Shown in pieces: positions 42,771 to 51,423 of a DNA stretch of 64,000 nt. The stretch's first letter is position 1. Each line of letters starts with the position of its first letter. The notes beneath the pieces are model-generated. The model was not told the origin of the DNA. It made no database searches and saw only the letters and a list, made by a program, of their open reading frames with translations. The position numbers were made by a program, and so were the translations under genes. The stretch comes from Prevotella melaninogenica (GTDB taxonomy: Bacteria > Bacteroidota > Bacteroidia > Bacteroidales > Bacteroidaceae): the NCBI RefSeq assembly GCF_018128065.1, contig NZ_CP072360.1, positions 1,430,501-1,494,500 on the forward strand, written 5' to 3'.

Positions 42771-43085
42771 ATGAATAAAATTATCTTAACTATTATCCTT
42801 TCATCTTTACTATTCGCATGTAGCTCTGTTAAACTTACAGAAGAACAACGTATGCTGAATGAAATAAGGCGAGATGTCCCTTTTCAATTAGACTCTCTTA
42901 AACCCACCAATAGTAACAGCTGGAGCTTCGCCAACAATGGTATTATTACAGCAGAGCCTGACTATGAAATAAGGGATGACGGTGCATTATTTGTTTATCG
43001 TACTTTCTTTAATGAACCGAAACAAGCACAGCAGCCCAATATAGTATGGCGTAACCTCTTCGTAAAAAGAGGAAACATCGGATAA
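42771..43085 (+). pseudogene. 5' part of a frameshifted lipoprotein gene
   Basis: 104 residues with a lipoprotein signal (MNKIILTIILSSLLFACSS; Cys17). The frame ends shortly after NIVWRNLFVKRGNIG. At the A5 run near 43064-43068 the adjacent frame continues KKRKHRIICVDRVLKDDKTK and joins the next open frame without a stop, reading as one protein of about 443 residues. A single lost A would explain it. It could be a sequencing error, a recent mutation or a phase-variable tract. Confidence 0.7.
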
Positions 43086-43099
43086 TATGTGTAGATAGG

Positions 43100-44101
43100 G
43101 TGTTGAAAGATGATAAAACGAAAGGTATAATTTATGTTCTTCAGAGTAGGAATAAGTCCTATGCCTCTTGTGGACATTATAATTGGGATATCACCCGATT
43201 GGAACATTTAGAGTTAGTTGGCTCTATTTTAGAAGATATGAAGAACTCAACTCTAAAACGATTCAACCTTTCTAACAGCACTCCTAAATTAATGTCTTCA
43301 GATATCAAGAAGCCTTCCTCACAGAATGATTATTGGCGTCTTATCTTCCATGCCGACTCTCTTTATGAGCAAGGGCGTTATGATGATGCCATCCGTGTAT
43401 ATACTGAAGCATTCGCAGATGATCGTTACATCTTTCCTTCCAAGTTATCAAGTGTTGCTTATAAATTACGTATGGTTGATAAAGAAGAGGCTGCTTATAA
43501 GTTTGATAAGCACCGTATAAGAATGGAAAAAGATTACTATCAGATGCCAGACTCTGCTACTGTGCCTTCTTATGAAGATGAGTTTGATAAGCGAGCAGAT
43601 ATCTATAACTATGATTTATCACTGAAGAACCATTTAGAAGAGATGCTTGAACGTGACCAAGCTTATAGGACACAATGGATATTGAGCCGACAGTTGCACC
43701 ATGAGGAGACACAATATGATATAGCGTTAAGGCTTCGTGCTGATAGTATTGACTCTCTCAACCAAGTCGAGATAAGGCAAATATTGAAAGAACACGGCTT
43801 CCCTAAAAAGACAGAAGTAGGCACTTCTGCTTGTGAGGCAGCATGGATAATCATTCAGCATGCACCCTTGGACGTACAGAAAGAATATCTACCTATGTTG
43901 GAGAGAGCTGCGACAGAAGGGAACATTCAAGCTGCTTTAGTTGCTGCTCTACATGACAGGATTGATGTAAGAGAGGGGCGACCTCAGAAATACGGAACAC
44001 AGAGAAATCGCAATGGGATCTGCCCTTTACTTAATAAGAAAATGGTCAATCAATGGCGGAAGGAGGTTGGTCTTCCACCATTGGATGAATATTCAAAGTG
44101 A
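43100..44101 (+). pseudogene. 3' part of the frameshifted lipoprotein gene
   Basis: 333 residues from a GTG that is not a convincing start; the frame is open further upstream to 43055. It continues the protein begun at 42771. The middle (DYWRLIFHADSLYEQGRYDD, AIRVYTEAFADDRYIFPSKL) has a tetratricopeptide-like repeat, and the end reads PLLNKKMVNQWRKEVGLPPL. Joined with the 5' part it would be an exported, TPR-bearing lipoprotein of unknown function. Confidence 0.68.
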
Positions 44102-44117
44102 ACTTAGGGTATCCATT

Positions 44118-47100
44118 TCATAAAGACATTTTGTTCCCTTGTTCTATTGCTCTTAAAACTTTCACACCTTCTCCCACCGTTTTAACGTCACTAACCACCA
44201 TAGAACGCTTGCCATTTCGCTCTTTCAGATTACAACGGCGGGGATGAGAACCGATATAGTTGAGAACCTTATCAAAGGCAGCACTCTGATAGTAAACGCT
44301 ATTTGGATTAGAAACGAACTGCATTTGCATACGTCCCTGCTTGAGAATAATCTTCTCACAACCCAATCGCTTACCCACACGACGAAGTGCAACGACCTGC
44401 ATCAGTTCCTCACCTTGACGAGGAACAGGACCGAAACGGTCTTGCAGACGCTGACGATAGGCATCGAGGTCCTCGTCTTTTTCAATATTATCCAGTTCAC
44501 GATAAAGCAGCATACGCTCAGAACTGCCTGGTACGTAATTATCAGGGAAGTACATTTCAAGGTCGCTCTCTACGGCACAATCATCAATGAAATCATCACC
44601 AGTAATCTGCTTTCCTTCTTCCATCTCCTCTTCATAAAGATCTTGGAACTCATCATTCTTCAGCTCCATTACCGCCTGATTGAGGATTTTCTGATAGGTT
44701 TCATATCCCAAATCTTCCATGAAACCACTCTGCTCAGAGCCTAAGAGGTTACCCGCACCACGGATATCGAGGTCTTGCATAGCAAGATTAAAGCCACTAC
44801 CAAGATCAGAGAAAGTCTCTAAAGCCTCCAAACGACGACGTGCCTCTGGGTTCAATGCAGCTAAAGGTGGCGCAAGCAGATAACAGAAAGCCTTCTTATT
44901 AGAACGACCGACACGCCCACGCATCTGATGCAGGTCGGAGAGTCCGAAACGATGAGCATCATTGATGATGATAGTATTAGCATTGGAAATATCAATACCA
45001 TTCTCAACAATCGTTGTTGAAAGCAGTACATCATAGTCATAGTTCATAAAGCCCATAACTATCTCCTCCAATTCCTCAGGTTTCATCTGTCCATGTCCGA
45101 TAGCAATACGACAGTCAGGCACGTACTTCTTGATAAGGTTTGCTATCTCAGGAAGGTTACTAATGCGATCGTTAACGAAATAAACCTGTCCATTACGGCT
45201 CATCTCAAAGTTGATTGCATCTGCTATCACTTCATGTGAAAAAGAAGCTATCTCGGTCTGAATAGGATAACGATTAGGTGGCGGTGTACGCATAATACTC
45301 ATGTCACGTGCACCCATCAGCGAGAACTGGAGCGTACGTGGGATAGGCGTTGCCGACATTGTCAGCGTGTCAACATTCGTTTTCAACTGGCGAAGTTTCT
45401 CCTTTGTAGACACACCAAACTTCTGTTCTTCATCAATGATGAGCAGTCCGAGGTCGTTCCACTTCACCGACTTGCCTATCAACTTATGCGTACCAACAAG
45501 GATATTTATCTTTCCATCTGCCAAATCCTCCAACACCTGTTTGGCTTGTTTAGCACTGCGAGCACGTGAGAGGTAGTCAACACGCACAGGCATATCCTTC
45601 AATCGCTTCTTAAAAGTCTGGTAATGCTGGAAAGCTAATACAGTTGTTGGCACAAGCACTGCAACCTGCTTATTATCCACAGCAGCCTTGAAAGCAGCAC
45701 GAATAGCTACTTCCGTCTTACCAAAGCCCACGTCACCACAAACCAGACGATCCATCGGACGTGTGCTTTCCATATCATGTTTGAGTTCTTGTGTAGCCTT
45801 CAACTGGTCGGGTGTATCTTCATAAAGGAATGAAGCCTCCAATTCGTGCTGCATAAACGTATCAGGAGAAAAGGCAAATCCCTTTTCACGACGACGTTTA
45901 GCATAGAGCTTAATGAGGTCACGAGCAATATCCTTAATACGCTTCTTTGCCCTTTCTTTCAGACGATCCCAAGCACCTGAACCAAGAACTGACAGTCGTG
46001 GAGCCTCGCCACTATCACCACGACGATACTTACTGATTTTGTAAAGTGAATGGATAGATACGTCCACAATATCATTATGCTGATAAACAAGACGTATCAT
46101 CTCCTGATAAGAGTCGCCAGCAGGAACACGAACCAGACCGGCAAACTTGCCAATTCCGAAGTCAACATGCACAAGGAAGTCGCCGGGTTCCATCTCTTGC
46201 AGCTCCTTCATCGTCAAAGCCATCTTACCTTGACGAGCCTTGTCAGACTTAAGGTTGTACTTATGGAAACGGTCAAAAATCTGATGATCGGTAAAGAAAC
46301 ATACTTTCAGCGTACTATCAACAAAACCTTCATGGAGTGTTCGGTTGACTGGTGTGAAAGGAAGAGCTCCCACAGTTGCATCCCCACCCTCTCCAGACAG
46401 ATCGGCTACGGACAGATTCTCTGAGTCAGGTGACACACTTGTCTCTGACAATGAGTCGAAGATATCTCTAAGACGTACGGTCTGTTTCTCACTATCGGCA
46501 AAGATATAGAGTTTATAACCTTGAAGAAGATAGTCACGAAGGGTCTTAGAAAGCAAGTCGAAGTTCTTATGAAAGAGCGGTTGCGGTGATGTGCTAAAAG
46601 TAATCGTAGCCCGTGAACCATCTTTCTTCTTTGCTAAATCGGAACTGGAATGATTAATACCGAACTCTATACGACGGAAGTCAAGCGCATCATTCATCCA
46701 ACGTGAGGCTGGAACAAGCTGTCCCTCCTTACGGAAAGCCTGCTCTAATTCGCGTTGTTCCATCTCAGTCTTACCTTCGAGTTTCTCTGTCAACGCCTGA
46801 TTAGTAAATCCTTCTTGATAGATATTATCTATCGCATCACGAACATAAAGGAAGTCCTTAAAAGCTAATATCGCATCATCTGGCAGGAACTGCAGGAATG
46901 GAACCTTCTCTTCCGAGGATGTAGCTAACTCTGGTACAATCTCAACACGTTTCAGTTTCTCATTAGATAGCTGTGTTTCAACTTCAAAAGTACGGATTGT
47001 TTCAATATCATCACCAAAGAAGTCGATACGAAAAGGAAGTTCGTTTGAGAAAGAATAGACATCTATGATACTACCACGCACAGCAAACTGTCCCGGTTCA

Positions 47101-47657
47101 TAAACGTAATCAGTCTCTGTGAATCCAAAAGAACGCAGTGTCTTTTCAACCTCTACAATATCAATATGCTGATCAACTGTCAATGTCAAACGACGTTCAT
47201 CCAACTGTTTCTTTGACACAACGAGTTCTGACAGAGCCGAAGGTTCAGTAACAATATAGAGTGGAAGAGCGTTATTAGTCTCCGAAGCAAGTGCAGAAAG
47301 ACGTGTCAGGACCTCTGTGCGCAGGATTTCATTACCCGCATCACGCTGTCCATATTTCACGGCACGACGATAAGACGACGGATAAAACAGCACTTCCGCC
47401 ACCTTCCCTTCTCCATCAACGGGCATAGCTATGGTCTTGAGGTCATTATAGAAATAGCCTGCTTCATCGTTATCATTCAACACGAAAACAGTCGTAGTCT
47501 TCCATCGTTCAGCTATTGATGCAAAGAACATCGGAGCAGCTGAAGCCACGAGTCCCTGCAGGAAAACAGTTCTTATCGACTTATCTTCCTGTATCTTTTG
47601 TATTGCTCCTGCCTGTGGCAGCATAGCGTATAGTTTCTGTATGTCTTGTATCTTCAT
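44118..47657 (-). CDS. mfd: Transcription-repair coupling factor
   Basis: A 1179-residue DNA translocase that removes stalled RNA polymerase and recruits UvrA. The N-terminal UvrB-like damage-recognition part (IDVYSFSNELPFRIDFFGDD) lacks a working helicase. The RNA-polymerase-interacting Tudor-like domain (EPGDFLVHVDFGIGKFAGLV) follows. The RecG-like helicase has Walker A GDVGFGKTEVA, Walker B LLIIDEEQKFGV, TMSATPIPRTL and GRVGRS. The C-terminal TRCF domain binds UvrA. Length is standard. The 3' end lies 17 bases from the convergent lipoprotein gene end. Confidence 0.97.
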   Translation of the reverse strand: MKIQDIQKLYAMLPQAGAIQKIQEDKSIRTVFLQGLVASAAPMFFASIAERWKTTTVFVLNDNDEAGYFYNDLKTIAMPVDGEGKVAEVLFYPSSYRRAVKYGQRDAGNEILRTEVLTRLSALASETNNALPLYIVTEPSALSELVVSKKQLDERRLTLTVDQHIDIVEVEKTLRSFGFTETDYVYEPGQFAVRGSIIDVYSFSNELPFRIDFFGDDIETIRTFEVETQLSNEKLKRVEIVPELATSSEEKVPFLQFLPDDAILAFKDFLYVRDAIDNIYQEGFTNQALTEKLEGKTEMEQRELEQAFRKEGQLVPASRWMNDALDFRRIEFGINHSSSDLAKKKDGSRATITFSTSPQPLFHKNFDLLSKTLRDYLLQGYKLYIFADSEKQTVRLRDIFDSLSETSVSPDSENLSVADLSGEGGDATVGALPFTPVNRTLHEGFVDSTLKVCFFTDHQIFDRFHKYNLKSDKARQGKMALTMKELQEMEPGDFLVHVDFGIGKFAGLVRVPAGDSYQEMIRLVYQHNDIVDVSIHSLYKISKYRRGDSGEAPRLSVLGSGAWDRLKERAKKRIKDIARDLIKLYAKRRREKGFAFSPDTFMQHELEASFLYEDTPDQLKATQELKHDMESTRPMDRLVCGDVGFGKTEVAIRAAFKAAVDNKQVAVLVPTTVLAFQHYQTFKKRLKDMPVRVDYLSRARSAKQAKQVLEDLADGKINILVGTHKLIGKSVKWNDLGLLIIDEEQKFGVSTKEKLRQLKTNVDTLTMSATPIPRTLQFSLMGARDMSIMRTPPPNRYPIQTEIASFSHEVIADAINFEMSRNGQVYFVNDRISNLPEIANLIKKYVPDCRIAIGHGQMKPEELEEIVMGFMNYDYDVLLSTTIVENGIDISNANTIIINDAHRFGLSDLHQMRGRVGRSNKKAFCYLLAPPLAALNPEARRRLEALETFSDLGSGFNLAMQDLDIRGAGNLLGSEQSGFMEDLGYETYQKILNQAVMELKNDEFQDLYEEEMEEGKQITGDDFIDDCAVESDLEMYFPDNYVPGSSERMLLYRELDNIEKDEDLDAYRQRLQDRFGPVPRQGEELMQVVALRRVGKRLGCEKIILKQGRMQMQFVSNPNSVYYQSAAFDKVLNYIGSHPRRCNLKERNGKRSMVVSDVKTVGEGVKVLRAIEQGNKMSL

Positions 47658-47767
47658 CGCAAATGCGTTGTGCTTGCAAAGTTACAACAAAATTCAGACA
47701 GAGGGCAATTATCTATGAAATTAAGCAGAAAAGTACTTAAAGATTTGGTAGTTTCGTGAACTCTCCT

Positions 47768-47775
47768 TATATTTG
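47768..47775 (+). promoter_or_regulatory. tmRNA promoter -7 box
   Basis: TATATTTG on the plus strand, so transcription starts near 47780. The mature tmRNA 5' end is at 47867, leaving about 87 bases of 5' leader to be removed. Confidence 0.55.
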
Positions 47776-47866
47776 CAGTCTGATTCAGTGGAAACAGCAG
47801 AGGATAAACGGGAAAATAAGGATGGATAACACCGCCTTTAACCTCTAAAATCCTCATTGTACTATG

Positions 47867-48263
47867 GGCTTGTTTGGATTTGACGGCAAGACGAGATGGT
47901 ACGTAAGCACGCGGAGCATCGTTGACTGGCTCCTAAATCTCAGTTATCGAAAAATTAATTGGCGAAAACAATTACGCTCTCGCTGCCTAACCGAAGTACA
48001 GTAGGTTACTGGCTTTATCCGACTATTAGATAGTTGGACGAGACATCGCTCCGAGGATGTTGTTCCGAATCCAGAGAGTAAGCGATGCAGGTTCAATCGG
48101 AAATAGTCAGTGTATGCCTCGCTGCACTGATGAAAATTTAGAGGATAAGATGTCGGTTGGTGGTCCAGGTCTTGCCGACATACGAAAATCGAAGGCTGGA
48201 ATAAACGTGTAGAAAGCGTATGGTTTCCTTGTGCGGACGTGGGTTCGACTCCCACCAGGTCCA
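47867..48263 (+). ncRNA. ssrA: Transfer-messenger RNA (tmRNA)
   Basis: A one-piece tmRNA that rescues stalled ribosomes. The 5' end GGGCTTG pairs with CAGGTCC at the 3' end (two G-U pairs), and the T arm GTGGG-TTCGACT-CCCAC precedes it. The tag frame begins at GGC (47961) and reads Gly-Glu-Asn-Asn-Tyr-Ala-Leu-Ala-Ala with stop TAA (47988-47990). The 3' CCA is not encoded. A terminator follows at 48301-48341. Confidence 0.95.
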
Positions 48264-48300
48264 CTCTTATACTCTCAACAGGGGATATGAAAAGATTCGA

Positions 48301-48341
48301 AAAGAGGCAGCATTAAAGCATTTTTGATACTGCCTCTTTAT
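48301..48341 (+). terminator. tmRNA terminator
   Basis: AAAGAGGCAG and CTGCCTCTTT form a perfect 10-bp stem, followed by TTTATTG. Confidence 0.75.
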
Positions 48342-48755
48342 TGTATCTCTGCCAAGCTAATACACATAAAAGAACCACATCCCTCTTCTAAACCGAGAAA
48401 TTCCGAAGAAGCAATTTCCACAAAGACATGCTTTCGCTCGAATCTATGCATTAATAAGTATAGGTGTTTACTGCTACAAACCCTAAGAAAAGTGCTGTTA
48501 GCTATGACCACAAGAAAGCTCTATCTGTCTTTCAATTGACTTCATGATTACATTTTTCTCGTCTTTTAAGTCATATTTTACTCGACAAAAGAACAATCTA
48601 TTAAAGTTTAATCCCAATCTTACAAGTAGTTATAACCGTATCACCAAATAGTCTCTTACTTACAACTGACAATAAAAAAAGAAATAACACCTTATCGAAA
48701 TATTAAAGAAGTTTAAAATACACTTTATGGTCGCTTTATTGTAAAACTAAAATCC
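48342..48755. other. Intergenic region without recognised genes
   Basis: About 415 bases between the tmRNA terminator and the tRNA-Ser promoter. A short rightward frame (48324-48539) has no recognisable content. Nothing else is seen. Confidence 0.5.
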
Positions 48756-48763
48756 TATTTTTG
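48756..48763 (+). promoter_or_regulatory. tRNA-Ser promoter -7 box
   Basis: TATTTTTG lies 51 bases before the mature tRNA-Ser. Confidence 0.5.
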
Positions 48764-48814
48764 CAAACTAATTTGAGTCCAATATATAAACGATATATTT
48801 TGGAGGGCACTCAA

Positions 48815-48902
48815 GGAAAGATGCTCGAGTGGTTGAAGAGGCACGCCTGGAAAGCGTGTATACCCCTAAAGGGTATCGGGGGTTCGAATCCCCCTCTTTC
48901 CG
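48815..48902 (+). tRNA. tRNA-Ser (anticodon GGA)
   Basis: An 88-nt class II tRNA. Acceptor GGAAAGA/TCTTTCC pairs perfectly. The anticodon stem CACGC/GCGTG encloses CTGGAAA, giving anticodon GGA (reads TCC/TCT). A long variable arm (TATACCCCTAAAGGGTATC) is present, as expected for serine. T arm GGGGG-TTCGAAT-CCCCC. Confidence 0.95.
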
Positions 48903-49030
48903 CGAGGGAGGTGTAGAACAATGGGTTACGTGGTTTGCACCTTTTTTTATCTCCTTAAACAGAAGGAAAGCACACGAACAATCACAAACTTTCTCTCCAA
49001 CGTACAACACGTATTTTTTCTTTCTGTTAC

Positions 49031-49059
49031 TTGTTATACGATTTATTTTCATAACTTTG
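49031..49059 (+). promoter_or_regulatory. Promoter of the 49123-50093 gene pair
   Basis: TTG at 49031-49033 and TAACTTTG at 49052-49059 are 18 bases apart. The ATG is at 49123. Confidence 0.55.
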
Positions 49060-49122
49060 CAGAAAGTAAGGCAAAGAAATAGCTTTGCATTCAAACAATA
49101 ACATTCAAATTCAAGAAAATAG

Positions 49123-49371
49123 ATGTTAGAACTCGACACAACCAATATGTGTTCCCATCTACAAAAGAAGCTATTCAATGAAGATGGCGTTTATCACCCA
49201 ATATGGCAAGCGATACAGTCTGATGGAGAGATAACAGCTGTTATTCGATCACGACAGCTACACATCTACCGAAATGGTAAAAAAATATTGATACTCCCAG
49301 GTAAGGCTGCACCAAAGATTATTCGCGATGACAGTCTCAACAAATTATTACCTAAGAACTTACTGAAATGA
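49123..49371 (+). CDS. Small protein of unknown function
   Basis: 82 residues (MLELDTTNMCSHLQKKLFNE ... KIIRDDSLNKLLPKNLLK), no signal peptide or domain recognised. Its stop overlaps the ATG of the dehydrogenase gene by 4 bases, so it is probably real and co-translated. Function unknown. Confidence 0.58.
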   Translation: MLELDTTNMCSHLQKKLFNEDGVYHPIWQAIQSDGEITAVIRSRQLHIYRNGKKILILPGKAAPKIIRDDSLNKLLPKNLLK

Positions 49372-50093
49372 AAAGAGCAATCGTTATAGGTGCCAGCAGT
49401 GGTATCGGTCACGAAGTGGCACGACTACTCATCAGAGAGGGTTGGACTGTGGGTGTAGCAGCTCGTCGTACAGACAAACTGACAGACCTGCAAAATACCG
49501 CTCCAGAGCATGTCTTTACCGCACAGATTGATGTAACTGACGAAGCTGCAGAAGCAACTCTCCTGCAACTTATTGAGCGTATGGGTGGACTCGAACTCTA
49601 CTTTCATGCAGCAGGGATCGGATGGAAAAACCCTAATCTTGATGCTGAAATAGAACTTAAAACGATGGAAACCAACGCACTCGGATTTACAAGGATGGTA
49701 GGGTGTGTCTTTCGTTATTTTGCAGCCAATGGGGGTGGACACATCGTTTGTATTACATCCATCGCAGGAACAAAAGGGCTCGGTCCTGCTCCTGCTTACA
49801 GTGCAACGAAAGCAATGCAAAACACCTATCTACAAGCATTAGAGCAACTTGCTAACAGCAAACATCTTAACATCCACTTCACAGATATTCGTCCAGGATT
49901 TGTTGACACTCCCCTACTCGCTGGTACGTCAAACCTTCCCATGTTAATGACTACTGAGAAGGTGGCTCGCAGCATCATAAAAGCGATTAATAAGCGTCGT
50001 CATATCTGCATCATCGATTGTCGTTGGCGTATACTCACCTACTTGTGGCGACATATTCCGAATTGGGCATGGAGACGAATGAAGTTGAGCTAA
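49368..50093 (+). CDS. Short-chain dehydrogenase/reductase
   Basis: A 241-residue SDR-family oxidoreductase. The Rossmann nucleotide motif is VIGASSGIGHEVARLLIREG, with an Arg-rich AARRTDK suggesting NADPH preference. HAAGIG matches the NNAG element, and the catalytic Ser and Tyr-x3-Lys are in ITSIAGTKG and PAYSATKAM. A basic amphipathic tail (WRILTYLWRHIPNWAWRRMK) may touch the membrane. Substrate unknown. Confidence 0.9.
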   Translation: MKRAIVIGASSGIGHEVARLLIREGWTVGVAARRTDKLTDLQNTAPEHVFTAQIDVTDEAAEATLLQLIERMGGLELYFHAAGIGWKNPNLDAEIELKTMETNALGFTRMVGCVFRYFAANGGGHIVCITSIAGTKGLGPAPAYSATKAMQNTYLQALEQLANSKHLNIHFTDIRPGFVDTPLLAGTSNLPMLMTTEKVARSIIKAINKRRHICIIDCRWRILTYLWRHIPNWAWRRMKLS

Positions 50094-50287
50094 CAATTCT
50101 ATAATGAATGTTCACACTCGCAAATGCAAATAAAAGTTAAACAATATACACAAGATTAAACTTTTGTTTCAGTCATTCATCTAAGCAAATAAGTTTAAAA
50201 AAATATCTATTGCAGAAGAGAAGGAGAAGAATAGATAAAAAGATATGTATTAACAAAGAAATAAGAAAACAATAATTATTATAGAAT

Positions 50288-51094
50288 ATGAGAAAATTCT
50301 TTCTAAAGATTCACAAATGGTTTGCCTTACCATTAGGCGTAGTGATGGCAATTCTATGTTTTAGCGGTCTGGCAATATTACTAATAAAAGATCTCGCACC
50401 ACTGTTTGACATGAATGCCAAAGAGTTACCCATCTATACAACAATCGTACGACTGCACCGCTGGCTCTTTATGAAACCAGAGAATGCACATGATGGTGGA
50501 CTATCATTGGGAAGAATCCTCACAGCAGTGTCGTCAATCTGTATGACGATAGTATTGCTTTCAGGGATTGTGATCTGGTGGCCAAAGAGCAAGAAAGCAC
50601 TAAAAAATCGTTTGAAAATCAGTACAAACAAAGGCTTCCGCCGCTTTGTTTACGACTCTCATGTGTCGTTAGGAATCTATGTTGTCATCTTCCTTCTCCT
50701 CATGTCTCTCACTGGACCCGTCTTCTCTTTCGGTTGGTACAGACAGGGTATATCAAAACTCTTCGGACAACCTATGCCACCAAAGGGTATGAAGATGCAA
50801 CAGCCAAAAGACGGAGCTAAGCAGAGCGCAACAAACGACAAGGCTTTTGTACAGGTAGACACAAGTCAGATAAAGCAACAGACACAAGCAGCTAAAGACG
50901 AAGCAAAAGATATGAAAGGCGACCAACATGGCAAGAAGCCAAAGGGTGGTAAGCTTTTTAAGCAGTTGCATACTGGAACCTGGGGTGGTTGGTTCTCACG
51001 TGTTCTCTACGCTATTGCAGCCTTCATCGGTGGTTTCCTCCCTATTAGCGGCTACTACCTGTGGTGGAAAAGAAGAAGTAGGGAAAAGAATTAA
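50288..51094 (+). CDS. PepSY-associated membrane protein
   Basis: A 268-residue PepSY-TM family protein. It begins KIHKWFALPLGVVMAILCFS and has about four membrane helices (LTAVSSICMTIVLLSGIVIWW, VYDSHVSLGIYVVIFLLLMS, then a final WFSRVLYAIAAFIGGFLPIS with GYYLWWKRR). The conserved histidines in the helix ends (KIHKW, DSHVS, LHRW) may bind haem or metal, as in related iron-uptake reductase-like proteins. A Lys/Gln-rich loop (about 160-220) is species-specific. Role inferred only. Confidence 0.83.
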   Translation: MRKFFLKIHKWFALPLGVVMAILCFSGLAILLIKDLAPLFDMNAKELPIYTTIVRLHRWLFMKPENAHDGGLSLGRILTAVSSICMTIVLLSGIVIWWPKSKKALKNRLKISTNKGFRRFVYDSHVSLGIYVVIFLLLMSLTGPVFSFGWYRQGISKLFGQPMPPKGMKMQQPKDGAKQSATNDKAFVQVDTSQIKQQTQAAKDEAKDMKGDQHGKKPKGGKLFKQLHTGTWGGWFSRVLYAIAAFIGGFLPISGYYLWWKRRSREKN

Positions 51095-51119
51095 ACTTAG
51101 GTTCATCAGGAAGACGGAA

Positions 51120-51290
51120 TAACGGAGTTGACAAGTAGGCGAGTAGACAAGTTTGTAGTAGATGAGTTAACAAGTTGCTTGTAAAGACGGGGTATATAGA
51201 AGACAAAGTAACAGAGTTAACAAGTGGACGAGTTAACAAGTTGCTTGCGAGAACAGGGTACATAGAAGACATAGTAACAGGAGGTGGGGG
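51120..51290. repeat. ACAAGT/ACGAGT short repeats with a 66-bp direct duplication
   Basis: Degenerate units (GAGTTGACAAGTA, GAGTAGACAAGTT, GAGTTAACAAGTT) fill the spacer. A longer block starting GAGTTAACAAGTTGCTTG at 51164 recurs at 51230. Confidence 0.75.
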
Positions 51291-51324
51291 CAAAGAATAT
51301 TGCCGAGGATAACAAACAAAAAAA

Positions 51325-51381
51325 TGGCAAGCAGACGAGTATTAGTTATAACGGATATAACTTTTACTCGTTTACTTGCCA
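51325..51381 (+). terminator. Large imperfect hairpin between convergent genes
   Basis: Arms starting TGGCAAGCAGACGAGT at 51325 and ending ACTCGTTTACTTGCCA at 51381 pair over about 26 positions with four mismatches around ACGGA. It could end transcription from either side. Its arms contain the same ACGAGT repeat unit as the surrounding spacer. Confidence 0.6.
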
Positions 51382-51423
51382 ATAATACAATTACCTTGTT
51401 TACTTGTCAACTCGTAAACTCGT

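Noticed and set aside
43055..43100. Programmed -1 frameshifting to join the two lipoprotein halves
   Set aside because: The A-run is read as GTA AAA AGA, which is not a classical X XXY YYZ slippery heptamer, and no strong downstream structure was noticed; a simple indel is more likely.
48768..49178. A 136-residue minus-strand frame over tRNA-Ser
   Set aside because: It covers the tRNA gene on the opposite strand and has no recognisable content.
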